A model generated the notes under the pieces. The model did no database searches and had not been told where the DNA came from. It saw only the letters and a program-made list of their open reading frames with translations. From Novakomyces olei (taxonomy: Eukaryota; Ascomycota; Novakomycetes; Novakomycetales; Novakomycetaceae): a DNA stretch of 64,000 nucleotides. The stretch covers positions 248,001 to 312,000 of the forward strand of contig JADEYG010000015.1 of assembly GCA_016906335.1 (NCBI GenBank), in the 5' to 3' direction. Shown here piece by piece: positions 20,993-31,178 of the stretch (positions within the stretch are counted from its first letter, which is position 1; each line of letters opens with the position of its first letter). Position numbers and translations under genes: made by a program.

Positions 20993-21980
20993 TCACTTTA
21001 GGCCCGTATGTCAGTGCAGAAATAAAAGTCGTTCGAATAGTTGTTCCAGACATGTATGTGAATTAGGCCTTGTGTTTTCAGGCTGGAGAACATATATAGA
21101 TTAGGGTTAGTATGGAGATACCGGAATAGACTAATAGCAAACGTAGAGTAATGAAAGACTTTTTTGCGTCATTAGGGTTTTGGGACCGAGCTGGTCTGTA
21201 TTAAACACTTTATTTATATTAAATTCTTTTTCTCTTGCACAGTTCCGTATGTAATAATTTTTGATGGGTTTGACAGACCAAATCGTATAGGCGAATCGGG
21301 ATTTTGCAAGATTAATATTAAAGTATTAAAGAACACTTCATCTTGCTATACCGTAACAACCCCTACTGAATTCTAGACAGACCGGTAATAGTGTGCCGTC
21401 GTCATTGCCAATGCCGATGGATCAATTTTATTCACTATATATAATACTCAAGCTAATGCCTCAATTGAAGAAATGCCCCTGACTGCGAGTTGCTACATGA
21501 ATCTCGAGCTGCCTCGAGCGAATAATGATCTGTGTTCCTTGCACAAATGTTAAAAACAAAAGCCAGGCAAATTAAGCTCATCAAGTCACTGCCAAAGAGC
21601 ATAAATTGTTTGACCTTGGCGAAAGAAGGATTCATGAAAGACCGATAACATGACAACCAGACACGGAAAACAGAGTCGATATGGATTAAAAAAGGAAAAA
21701 AAAAATATGAATCATAATTGGGAAAATAAAATGTTGGTTTAAGAGCAGTATATAAAATGTTGTTAAAGGGTACAACGACAACCAAAACAATAGACAATAG
21801 AATAAAACAAAAGTTGGTCAAAAAATGACAGCAATAAAGTGATGTATAAAGATGTCAATATTTTAATAATTATAATAAAATATAGAAAAGTAGCGATAAT
21901 TTAACCGGTTTAAGAATTAAATCACAGCTCAGCAGCGCAGCCCCTTTAGATTGATGTGTCACATTCACGGTCGAATGCGA
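20993..21980. other. Intergenic region between convergent genes
   Basis: The 3' flanks of PDI and the HAD gene meet here over nearly 1 kb. A single TTAGGGTTAG occurs at 21101-21110. The minus frame at 21453-21821 has no recognisable features and is AT-rich. No RNA gene or repeat family is seen. Confidence 0.5.
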
Positions 21981-23426
21981 CTAGGAAGCGGGAGCTGGTT
22001 TCCCGTCAATATTCAAATCGCTCAACTTGCTCAGTCCGCCGAAAAGCTGTTTCCCAGCGGCACTATTGCTTCGGCTTCGGCTACGGCTTCGGCTACGGCT
22101 ACGGCTGCGGCTTCTGCGCAACTTTGCTTCAGCTTCACGAGCCATAATACTCCTGACTGCGTCCAAAACGTTGTTGAAAACATACTTGGCCGGGTACTTT
22201 TCCGAATTCTCAGCGTCTCGGAACACTCCTGTCTTTACGAGCACCGACTCCCACCCATGAGCATTGGCTCCACGAATATCGCTCTCGGGATTGTCCCCGA
22301 CCATATAAATATGGGATGGTTCTCCACCAGGAGCATCAGCGGCAATGCCCTGATGCTCACGGCGCCACTGTGTAAGCACTGACGTGGCATAGTCATACGT
22401 ACTGGCATAGGGCTTTCCCAGCTGAGTGCACTTTAAGGGTTTTCCGTTCGTGGCCTCCTCGTACAGTGTCTCGATACACTTTCTCAACGCTCCCATTCCG
22501 AAGCGTGGGAGGGAGTATGGAGTAGCCCACACGACATCGGGATTAGAGAAATAAATGGGCGGACCCTGATCAAAAGTTTTGCTTACTGTGCCCATAACGC
22601 CATCGACGGACGAGAGCAGCTCCAATATGATTTGCTGATCGCTCGCCCAGTCACGTGAATCGGCAAAAACGAAAATGGCTTCAATGTGTGTCTTTGAAAA
22701 ATCACGTGGTCGAGAGTGCTTTAATTCCTCCGGGGTCAACTGCCGAAAGGGGGCCACGCTCGGCTCCCACGCAATAATATCCCCGGGGATAACAACGTCC
22801 TTGAAGCCATAGTTCTTCGCAATATGCCGGCAAGCGTCGCCCTCGCCACCGACAACGAGTACGGTATTGTACTCCTCCGCATAAGCACGCATTGGCGTAT
22901 GTGATTGGATAAACTGGGACGTGGAGACAGGGATCCCGAGTTTGGAGGAGAGGTCTCGGCAACGGATCTCTTCCAGTTTACCACCACCATTAGTGAGGAA
23001 AATATAAGGCACTTTGACTCCGTCCGCGTTTGCACCGTTCAGGATACTCAGAGCAGTACGCGCCTCGGGGATAGGTGTTCCTCCACGTAAGAGGACGCCA
23101 TCAATATCGAACGCAAACGCGTAGTCGACCGCGGTCATATCCTCATCTTCATCGTAATCCTCATCTTCTTCTGCCATTGTATCCAAATCACTCTCGTCCT
23201 CTTCACTAGAATGTGCTGGGTCACGTGCTTCATTCACGTCTACAGTACGACGCGCTTCTGCAATTTCTTCCGCAATCGACCGACGTGTAGATCGGCGACG
23301 GAGATGGTGACGAGGGTTTTCTGGTGCTGAAAGACCGGAGGGAGGTGTCCCTGCGGCAGTGTCCTCTGTCACGACGGCAGGCTTGCTCGCCGATTCAGCC
23401 GCGTCTGATTTAATGGTATCCGCCAT
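21981..23426 (-). CDS. HAD-superfamily IIA phosphatase-like protein (CECR5/Ykr070w family) with RS tail
   Basis: A 481-aa HAD-like hydrolase. The catalytic motif I DIDGVLLRGG (D107, D109) opens the domain, with FLTNGGG as motif II and GDNPESDIRGANAHG as motifs III/IV. The arrangement fits class IIA proteins of the CECR5/Ykr070w family, many of which are mitochondrial; the substrate is unknown. The first 100 residues are polar and acidic (EEDEDYDEDED) rather than a clean presequence. At about residues 435-453 an uninterrupted Arg-Ser dipeptide run, encoded by a CGGCTA/CGGCTT-like repeat, precedes a short conserved-looking end. The ATG at 23426 is the first in frame. Confidence 0.87.
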   Translation of the reverse strand: MADTIKSDAAESASKPAVVTEDTAAGTPPSGLSAPENPRHHLRRRSTRRSIAEEIAEARRTVDVNEARDPAHSSEEDESDLDTMAEEDEDYDEDEDMTAVDYAFAFDIDGVLLRGGTPIPEARTALSILNGANADGVKVPYIFLTNGGGKLEEIRCRDLSSKLGIPVSTSQFIQSHTPMRAYAEEYNTVLVVGGEGDACRHIAKNYGFKDVVIPGDIIAWEPSVAPFRQLTPEELKHSRPRDFSKTHIEAIFVFADSRDWASDQQIILELLSSVDGVMGTVSKTFDQGPPIYFSNPDVVWATPYSLPRFGMGALRKCIETLYEEATNGKPLKCTQLGKPYASTYDYATSVLTQWRREHQGIAADAPGGEPSHIYMVGDNPESDIRGANAHGWESVLVKTGVFRDAENSEKYPAKYVFNNVLDAVRSIMAREAEAKLRRSRSRSRSRSRSRSRSNSAAGKQLFGGLSKLSDLNIDGKPAPAS

Positions 23427-25194
23427 TTTTGCAGTGTCTGGCTTTTATATAAATGAGGCCAACAAGGTAAAATTGAGTCGTAAAGTTTGAGTGTAAACTG
23501 AACTGGTCTGGTTCAATTTGAACTGTTGCTTCAAAATAATAAACCAAGCAATTAAATCTCAAAAAGGCCTTTTAATAATGCAATGTAGTTTTCTTGCGGA
23601 AAGTCCAGTTTGAGTTTTCACAGGTTTGCAGGGTCAGACCGCCTGTTCTTTGCCAAATTGTGTAGTGAGGAGGGGAGCAAACAGAGTATCTGCTTACGCA
23701 AGGTTAGTCACAGTCAAGGCACAATTGATGGATGTAATTTCCGCAAGCGTAGAGGCTGAGACCCGTTTGGCACAGTATTGATTGGGCTACAAACGTTTGA
23801 TCGGGGAACGGCAAGAGCGGTCACTCGTCAGGATACTGTTTGTTTGTTTAGAACGAGAACATGAATATATTTCCGAAAATACTGAGAAAAGAAAAAGAAA
23901 AATTTTGTGGCAGGAACGGCAGAGACCAGAGAGGACAGCCTTACTCAAAGAATTAAACGCCAATCTCGCTGGCAGAAAGAGCAGAAAAAGCAATTCAACT
24001 TTGCTCTGCTGGGGCGTTGGACGGAGAAAACGTTGGCTCAAGTATCGGTCGCTTCCTAAATGACAGAGTACTGTGTGTGTAATAGATCAATTTCCCGGCA
24101 GCAGTATTACATGAATATTCTATTTGGCAGCAACGTTACTTTGATGTTTTTTGTTTGTTTGTTTAAGGTACACTGTGTGGTGATTTACGATCGGGGACAG
24201 GAATCGTATAACGCTGCCTATTGAATCGTGGTGAGAAGCGGACCAAAAAATTAAACAAAAGGATGTATGAAATGGAATAAAATAGAGTCAGAATCAAACT
24301 GGACTAGAATAAATTGAACAAACTAATCTTGTAATTTGGTTCATATACACACAAATGAAGGATGGCATTAGGATAGATCAGCAGCTCAGATGGCTGTAAG
24401 CTAGAAATGGATGGATAAACGCCTCACTGTAAGAGGTAGACGTTGCAAAGTACGGAGTATAAAGAAAACAAAGTTTCGTCTTGTTCTAAAACACACTCAA
24501 GAGGCAATGAAAGGCAGACGCGTAAATTATTGCCCAACGATATGCGTCAGACATGGCAGAAATGATCTGTACGAGCGGTGAAAAGGCAAACATAATTGAA
24601 ACAAGCGTCAAATTAGCATCAGTGGCGTTATAGCAACTCGGCTTTGACCCGCGTCACCCCACTTTCTAAGCAATTAATACTTATAATTGATACTACACGA
24701 CTTGCATACTATTTGGTGCTTGAATTTAAAAGAACTGGATTTCTTTCCTCTCCCTGACCGAGAACAGTTTGGCGTTTACTGACTACACTGTTCTCTTCCC
24801 CTCTATTGCCTATTTAATGCTCCGTCGTCATTTTCGCCATGTGCAGTACGGTTATTAGAGTTTAGTGCGTCCATTGGTCTATGAAACAGTGGGCAATAAG
24901 AAAAGCGCATTAAACCATAACGAAAACTTGTACAATGAAAAATACGCCATCTCTATATATTATTCTCCGCCGCGTCGCCAAGTAATGGAAAAGTCGGCGT
25001 TAAGCCCGGCCCGATATTGTGATACCGGCAACTGTAACTGCCGCTTCTCCCTGTAAAAAGTGGCAGCAGTGCCGAGTGCGCACCTATCCCAATCCCCAGC
25101 AAGCAGACTGCGAGTGTTGTTAGGCTTTTACGTACAAGTGCCTGAAACAAGAACCGTTGAAGAGTAGAGAAAGCGGATATTCTATCCAATCAGA
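23427..25194. other. Divergent intergenic region, HAD gene / dienelactone hydrolase
   Basis: This is a long 1.77-kb non-coding stretch. A 93-codon frame at 23782-24063 is Arg/Lys/Glu-rich with no recognisable domain and is probably chance. No RNA gene, repeat family or palindrome stands out. Confidence 0.5.
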
Positions 25195-25944
25195 ATGGGC
25201 GACTGCTGTAAGCAAGGCGCCACGCACAATTCTGCAATAACCGGCAAGGAAGCCACACTCGGAGGACTGCAGACGTACGTTTCAGAACCGGCAAAGCCCT
25301 CAAATCGCGCAATTGTAATTTATAGCGATGTATTTGGGTGGACTTTCCCGAATGCGCGTATAATGGCTGACGAATTCGCTCAGGCGACAAACTCTACAGT
25401 TTATTTGCCCAATATTTTTACGACGCCACCCGCTCCCGCAGATGAGGAGGCCCGAAAGTCCTGGGACTTGGGTGCCTTTCTAGCCAGCAACGATAGAAAA
25501 GCAGTTTTGCCTCTTTCTACTGAATTTGCAAAGGCAGTACGTGCAAAGCATGAACGGGTAGCGGCCGCAGGGTTTTGCTATGGAGCCTATATCGTCTGGT
25601 ACTTGAGCAGCAGGGAGAGCCAACTAGTGGACGCTGGCATTGTTGCCCACCCGACTCCAGTGCCTCCGCTTACACCAAACTTTCCTGCTGACGTTGAGGC
25701 AACTGTATGCCCGCAGCTGTTTCTGTTTGCCGAGCATGATCCCATACTGGGCGACGAAGGTAGGCAAAAGCTGATTGCTATCGCCGAGAGCCGAAAAGGA
25801 GGTGATGACGTTATTGAGTATGAAATGTTTGACGGTGTCTCCCACGGATTTGCCGTGCGTAGCGATCCGAGCGACAAAGTCGCTTTTGCAGCTCAACAGG
25901 CAGCTCGAGAGCGCGCTTTTGCCTTTGTGAACAAGTACCTGTGA
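25195..25944 (+). CDS. Dienelactone hydrolase family protein
   Basis: A 249-aa single-exon alpha/beta-hydrolase of the dienelactone hydrolase (DLH) family, likely cytosolic. The catalytic triad is visible: Cys nucleophile in GFCYGA (C128), Asp in EHDP (D182) and His in SHGFAVR (H217). The N-terminal DCCKQGATHN and the DVFGWTFPNARIMAD segment are typical of fungal members. DLH proteins open lactone rings in aromatic catabolism, but fungal paralogues are often of unknown substrate. The gene stands alone, with large non-coding flanks. The start at 25195 is the only ATG in frame near the domain. Confidence 0.9.
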   Translation: MGDCCKQGATHNSAITGKEATLGGLQTYVSEPAKPSNRAIVIYSDVFGWTFPNARIMADEFAQATNSTVYLPNIFTTPPAPADEEARKSWDLGAFLASNDRKAVLPLSTEFAKAVRAKHERVAAAGFCYGAYIVWYLSSRESQLVDAGIVAHPTPVPPLTPNFPADVEATVCPQLFLFAEHDPILGDEGRQKLIAIAESRKGGDDVIEYEMFDGVSHGFAVRSDPSDKVAFAAQQAARERAFAFVNKYL

Positions 25945-26467
25945 TTCAACTACGGGCTCAATTTATTCTAGAGTTTACTAGTGCTTTGTGTCGAATACAT
26001 TAATTTCTTTGATTCTGAAAGTATCGTTCAATGGCAGTACCTTCTCCATCAGCCTATGCTTTCCTACCGAGTCCCGCGATTGTAATTACGATATGCGATT
26101 CAATAGGACGAATATAGTATAAAGTCTGTCTGAAATAGTAGCAAAATCTCCAATAATGGCAAAATCCCCGTCAGCGCCACGTGTTCTTTTGAGCAGAATT
26201 CAGTTAGTGTCATACTCCATATCTGCCAGAAACTACGCAAACGAAAATCAATCTAGTTTGATACCATCTACATATTTAATTGCAACCTATATAATTGGTA
26301 ATCTACAGCATATCAAGTGCACGTTTTAAGATACAATTTAAATCAAAATCAATTAAAAATCATTGCGTGTCTGTCATGTCTCATAGCGACCATGAAATGA
26401 AGCCGAAGCGATGATGCAGTAACGAGAATAAACAGTTTAATCTGAAGTGACGTCCAAGTTGTTAAGC
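25945..26467. other. Intergenic region between convergent genes
   Basis: This holds the 3' flanks of the DLH and Hsp12-like genes. The sequence is AT-rich without identifiable elements. Confidence 0.5.
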
Positions 26468-26671
26468 TTAGGCGTTGTCCTTCATGCGGCTGGCCTTGTC
26501 GCCGAGCTCTTGAGTGGCTGACTTGTCGTCATCGGAGGTGAACTGCTTAGCTACGCTCTCGTAAGCGTTGGTGGCGCTCTCCTTAGCCTTGTCAAGAGTG
26601 CTTTTCGAGCTGTCAGGAGTGACCTTCTCCTCGAGCTTGGTAGAGAAATCTTTGCGTCCAGTATCCGACAT
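26468..26671 (-). CDS. Small stress protein of the Hsp9/Hsp12 family
   Basis: A 67-aa highly charged protein beginning MSDTGRKDF, the hallmark of the yeast Hsp12 / fission yeast Hsp9 family. TPDSSKS follows, then Lys/Glu-rich amphipathic helices. Family members are intrinsically disordered, bind membranes and accumulate in heat, osmotic stress and starvation. The length matches the short Hsp9 type rather than the 109-aa Hsp12. Upstream on the same strand lie a TATA element at 26750-26757 and a GAAnnTTC heat-shock element at 26821-26828, consistent with stress induction. Confidence 0.93.
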   Translation of the reverse strand: MSDTGRKDFSTKLEEKVTPDSSKSTLDKAKESATNAYESVAKQFTSDDDKSATQELGDKASRMKDNA

Positions 26672-26749
26672 GTTTAATAGAGTTTGTTGTTTTCAAGTAT
26701 TTGTTTCTTGAATTTGATAATTGTATTGTCAGCGAGGGCTCAGGCTCCC

Positions 26750-26757
26750 TATTTATA
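26750..26757 (-). promoter_or_regulatory. TATA box of the Hsp9/12 gene
   Basis: TATAAATA reads on the minus strand 79 bp before the start codon, a typical position for a highly inducible fungal gene. Confidence 0.7.
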
Positions 26758-26819
26758 GACTAATCAATATGGAACGATGACATAATAGTGATGCGGTAAA
26801 GTTTCCTCCCCGCACGATT

Positions 26820-26829
26820 AGAACGTTCC
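26820..26829 (-). promoter_or_regulatory. Heat-shock element upstream of the Hsp9/12 gene
   Basis: AGAACGTTCC contains the inverted nGAAnnTTCn pair recognised by heat-shock factor, about 150 bp before the ATG. A GC-rich inverted repeat (GCACGCGC / GCGCGTGC, 26846-26868) lies just beyond. The assignment rests on motif and on the downstream gene. Confidence 0.6.
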
Positions 26830-27859
26830 AGGCTTCTCATCGCGCGCACGCGCGTAGAAGGCGCGTGCACATTGGGATCACGCGTCATAGTATAAGGTTT
26901 ACAGCATAATATGATGTCATTGTCAAAGCAGATAGTTTCCGTTTTTGGACACCTACGTATTTCGTTTTCTATGGCATGAGCAGCCAAACACGTCATTCAT
27001 TTGCTGGAATGACACGTTGAAATCACGAATGTTGAGATCGAATGAATGAATGAAATTTTGTGGAGAAATGATAAAGAAAAGAATCTGGTTCCGGGATATG
27101 ACACGAGTGTGGAAATAAGAGTATATGCGTTAGATGGCTTAGCCTATGAGCGAATAGTGACGGATAATATATGAATCTCTCCACTGTAGAAAAGCTTAAA
27201 TTATTATGAAGCGAGTAAGCGAGGCTGGGGAGATGCGCGCCTGTGCTTGCGTAATACCATTTCCATCTAGATACTCGCAAGTTTTTGAAATTGTGTCACA
27301 AAAACTATCTTCATTGTGTATACTATGTGGTTCGTTGCCCATTCATTATTCTCCTACAATTATGAAGACTCAACATACGATTCTTCAGGTATAATATGAA
27401 TAATGTATTTTGGACAGAATAATGTATATACTGCGTACCTTTTTTCCAACTCGTGTTTAATGGAAAGTAGTACACCTGTCTATTCGTAATTTGATGACAA
27501 TTGCAATCTATCGCCGTTACAAACTCTACGCAAAATAAAACCAAGCATTATTAATATAATATTTACAATATGACAGTTATTTGCACATAAGCGTCGTTGC
27601 ATACTGCATTGCAAATGCATGGTGTAATTTGACTTTTGAACCTTTTATTAATTATAATATTTACATTTGTTTAAAAGTCAATAGGACCAAGTCGGCGTTA
27701 GTTTAGTGGCGTCGAAAACGACGAGCATTCGTATTGCCCTCTCTTTGTCTTGCGCCGTATGCGTAAACTCAAATATAAACGTCCATTTATACATCTAGTG
27801 AACACCCATTGATGGAAATTATTGAAGTTCCATCACAATCTGCAAACCAAAACAGATTT

Positions 27860-28818
27860 CTAAGTCTCCACTTCACTTCCGTACCGCTGTAGTAATCGCT
27901 GCTGCCGTCGAGCAACCAATACCTCTTCAATGTCGTTTTGAGACGGCACCTGTGGCATTGGCGGTATCGGCTGCCAGTCTTCCTCATGACCTACGCCTTC
28001 TTCGCCTGCCGTGTTTACACGGGATACCTGCTCTATTCCATGTTCATGTTCTATCAACTCTGGGGGGTCTGTAGAGAACCCGAAATAATCTGCATCCAGG
28101 CCGAGCGCAAGTAGCTTCTTCTTCCGCTGCCTTTCTTGTCGAGTCCTCTCAGCTGCAGCGGCCGCTGGAGCTGCTTTTTTCTCCAGTATTTCCTTGACTC
28201 CAGGCAGTTCGCGAGCTCTACCATAATACCGGTACCCACGGCCATTTTCATCGTCTCCTATACGCGCAGCTGCCGCATTCAAAGCAGCTAATCCTCCTCC
28301 TCCACGTGTATAATTTGGGCCGCCGATATTACGCAGTTGAATCTCCCATACAGTGCGTTCGCGCTGAAGACGATTGATCGAATCGTTCAAGTCGCGTATT
28401 TGGTATTCGGATAATGTCGCTATTTTATTAGCTTTCAATCCGTCAATCTAACTGACTAATTCCAGTAAAAGTTTGATTTCGTCTGTGTTTTTTCCTCCAG
28501 TCCAACTTTTTATTACGTTTATGAACAAAGCCAACGATTTTCGATAAAATTCAGAATTCGAAATAAATAGATAAAAGAGCAGCTTACGATCGTGGATGCG
28601 ATTGACTTTTTGTGAGATTTCCCGCACTACTTGAGCCCGCCACTTCTCACAGTCCGCGATAGATTTGATCGATGTTATATTGTGCGGCCGCCGCTCTGCC
28701 CCGGAAAGTATTCCCATTTCTGCCGCCTGCTGCTCGCGAAAGCGATACAACTAAAAATCAGCTTTATAAATTGAGCGCCAAGTACCATTGACTGCGCTTT
28801 TTCCTGATTGCGCGCCAT
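27860..28818 (-). CDS. ISY1: Pre-mRNA-splicing factor ISY1, three exons
   Basis: A component of the Prp19/NineTeen-associated catalytic spliceosome (Isy1, Cwf12 in fission yeast). Exons 28818-28786, 28750-28588 and 28419-27860 give 251 aa. The start MARNQEKAQSM joins LYRFREQQAAEMG across a 35-nt intron. CEKWRAQVVREISQKVNRIHD then joins TLSEYQIRDLND across intron 2. These are the diagnostic Isy1 blocks, followed by WEIQLRNIGGPNY. The C-terminal half has the GRGYRYYGRARELPGV segment and charged helices. The start codon is 220 bp from that of PRP38 on the other strand, so two splicing factors share one promoter. Confidence 0.95.
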
Positions 28819-29038
28819 TTTGGAAAGGGTTGGACCTTCAATCAAGATCAAACTTGTAGCGTGTAGTAATGGCTGCCTGCCTGGATAAAGAAGAAAATAT
28901 ATTACTATGGAGAATATACATAATAAAAGTATTGTATGGACTCGTACTGCGCTACATTTCCTCTGCAATAATAGTGCCACTGCAGCCAGAGTAGAGAAGA
29001 GTAACGAAACGTCTATAATTGACTCATCGTCGGCTGAT
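28819..29038. promoter_or_regulatory. Compact divergent promoter shared by ISY1 and PRP38
   Basis: Only 220 bp separate the two start codons. No TATA box is obvious. The inter-ATG distance leaves room for just one nucleosome-free region, so coordinated transcription of the two spliceosomal genes is likely by inference. Confidence 0.6.
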
Positions 29039-30063
29039 ATGGCGGCGGTACCAGAACGGCAGTTCTACCGCAAAGAGCGTAAGTCGCGAATTGGAGGTTG
29101 TGGCTTAATGTTTAGTCAATGCGGCTGGCGAGCAGGTTCATTCTACGAACCCAATGTATCTTATCGAGAAAATTACACGCGAACGCATTCTCGATTCTTT
29201 ATATTGGAAGGAGCAATGCTTTGGTCTGACAGGTATGCGATTGGACTTATTTTTTTAATTTTATATTAATCAGTTATTGTTATTACTGCTGACGTCTTTA
29301 TGGGTTTGAAACTGCGTTTTCTTTAAAGTCTAATACTTTTCTTGTTCAACCCAATCCTAACCCATATCAGCGGCGACTCTCTGCGATCGTGCTGCCGTGC
29401 TATCAAGCATTGGAGGACAGTATGGACAGCGCACAGCAGACTTTTTAAGCCTTGAGCTGAAACTGCTGCAGCTCAACCCTGGACCGGACATTATCCGTGA
29501 ATATTTGCTGGCTGATGACTTCAAGTATGAATTATTGAAAAATTTGAAATAAAAAGTAGAAAATAAATAACAAATATGAAGAAACAAGACGATTCGACAA
29601 AGAGACGCAAAACCAAACTGAAATGGGCCTAGAATATAATAAAATAAAGCCTTTAAACCAAACCAGCATTATTCTAAACTGCAGGTACCTTCAGGCATTG
29701 GCAGCTTTGCATGTTCGCTTAACTTGGTCGTCGCAGCAAGTTTACGCTACACTTGAGCCCATGCTGGAAGATTACCGCAAATTACGCTACCGCGGACATG
29801 GTAAGTGCCGACTATTCTTACCTCTAATCTTCGTATAGCGTCTCTTTGTCATTCTAACGAGTCTAGATGGCTACAGTATTCTGCACATCGATGAATTTGT
29901 GGACCAATTGCTTACGGAGGAACGTGTCTGCGATATTGCCTTGCCCCGGCTCACAAGCCGTGAAGTATTGGAAGAGCTTGATTTGCTCGATCCAAGAATC
30001 AGTCCGCTAGAGGCAGAACTCAATCCGGCACCGCCACTGGTTTCTGACAGTGACGACGAATAA
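29039..30063 (+). CDS. PRP38: Pre-mRNA-splicing factor PRP38, five exons
   Basis: A U4/U6.U5 tri-snRNP-associated factor needed for spliceosome activation. Five exons, 29039-29078, 29116-29232, 29371-29524, 29685-29800 and 29867-30063, join in frame to 207 aa. Family blocks run in order: VHSTNPMYLIEKI, ERILDSLYWKEQCFGLT, the IGGQYG turn, KLLQLNPGPDIIREYL, DDFKYLQALAALHVRLT, LEPMLEDYRKLR, then HIDEFVDQLLTEERVCD. The protein ends in an acidic SDSDDE, without the long RS tail of animal PRP38B. Intron 1 is just 37 nt. The heavy intron load in a splicing-factor gene is notable. It is divergent from ISY1. Confidence 0.94.
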
Positions 30064-30561
30064 ACGATACCCAAAACTATATAGTGTGTAAAAGTGTAAA
30101 TATACGATTTGAGAATGAGTTGCGTGATGAAAATTAGCTCGTTTAAGCGAAGCCACTGCGCAGGCCATTGACGTCAGTTTTGAATATGAATCTTTAGATG
30201 CTTTCAGTGTTTTGTAATTTTTCTAATGGGTTTATTTCAAGTACTCCAGATGTCTTTGCCATTCTCTCGTTATATCGGTAGTGTATCAAACTAGAGTATA
30301 GAGCTATATGGTCTAGTATGGCGAGCAAACGTTGAATCGTCACGTGAATATTGAAATTATTACGAATGAAATACCAATTACTATTTAGAAATATCAATTA
30401 TAACGTACTGGACTGGCAGACTGGACAGGCTGCACGCGAAAACGCTCGTGTAGCGAATCGTATAAAACATCTCGAGCAAAGCTAAAACAAATACCAACAT
30501 ACAAATGAAAACAACAGTTCGCCCATTGGCGAGCAAATCTGGCCGGCCCTTCTGCCATAGA
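30064..30561. other. Intergenic region between convergent genes
   Basis: The 3' flanks of PRP38 and the acyl-CoA-binding protein gene; no recognisable element. Confidence 0.5.
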
Positions 30562-30912
30562 TCACGAGGACTCGGCCGCCTTGAGAATATTGACGATATT
30601 GACATATTCCTCCTTGGCACGCTCTGACGGAGTACCCTCCAGCTTCTTCCAAGCGTCCCACTGAACAAGATTAGTAAACCGACATTTCAGCAAGCAATCG
30701 CTACCTTGTACTTCTCCTGTTTGATTAGCCGATAGTTTATACCTCAAAACACTCACTTTGAAGGCCATTACACCAGACGGGCGCTGAGTCGTACAGTCGC
30801 CCAGAGTCGCCTGCTTATAGTATGCATAAAGCTTGAGCAAGTTATCGTCAGTGGGCTTTGTTTTGAGGCTGTGAACGTCCTCAGCAGCAGTCTTGAACTT
30901 TTCGTCGAGCAT
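30562..30912 (-). CDS. ACB1: Acyl-CoA-binding protein, two exons
   Basis: A small cytosolic carrier of long-chain acyl-CoA esters. Exons 30912-30757 and 30660-30562 encode 84 aa, the usual ACBP size. The four-helix fold is recognisable from FKTAAEDVHSLKTKPTDDNL, the signature YAYYKQATLGD and WDAWKKLEGTPSERAKEEY. The intron (30661-30756) is 96 nt, in frame by length, and its removal joins MAFK to WDAW. A farther in-frame ATG at 30981 would add 23 residues not seen in the family; I prefer 30912 (MLDEKFK). The gene is head to head with mitochondrial uS8 (267 bp between starts). Confidence 0.9.
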   Translation of the reverse strand: MLDEKFKTAAEDVHSLKTKPTDDNLLKLYAYYKQATLGDCTTQRPSGVMAFKVSVLRYKLSANQTGEVQGSDCLLKCRFTNLVQWDAWKKLEGTPSERAKEEYVNIVNILKAAESS

Positions 30913-31017
30913 TTTCTCAGTTGCAAACGTGGCAGTGTGGAGGACGGCGTTTTCGAAACTTATTCGTTCACAGATCAGCATACATTTTAATTGCTATAAT
31001 TAGTCGCCGCCCGAGCA

Positions 31018-31044
31018 ATTATTATTATTATTATTATTATTATT
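31018..31044. repeat. (TTA)n microsatellite in the ACBP/uS8m promoter
   Basis: Nine ATT/TTA units in a row lie between the two divergent genes, close to 140 bp before the uS8m start. Confidence 0.8.
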
Positions 31045-31178
31045 GAATAAAAAGATGATTGTACAATAAATACTGGACAAGGTTTAACTTTTTTTTTGTA
31101 TGGCGAAAATACATTTAACTAGTATAATAACTATTGGAATAAAGAGGGCTAAAAGTTATACACCGCAACTTTTTAATC

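Larger units (their letters stand above)
26672..27859. other. Intergenic region with the Hsp9/12 promoter
   Basis: Apart from the promoter elements listed, this 1.2-kb stretch is AT-rich and without recognisable genes. The minus frame at 27023-27280 has no conserved features. Confidence 0.5.

Noticed and set aside
23782-24063. 93-codon Arg/Lys-rich frame
   Set aside because: Low-complexity basic composition in AT-rich DNA; no recognisable family.
26846-26868. Z-DNA or hairpin element GCACGCGC / GCGCGTGC
   Set aside because: Real inverted repeat, but alternating GC composition makes it likely by chance; only noted beside the Hsp9/12 promoter.
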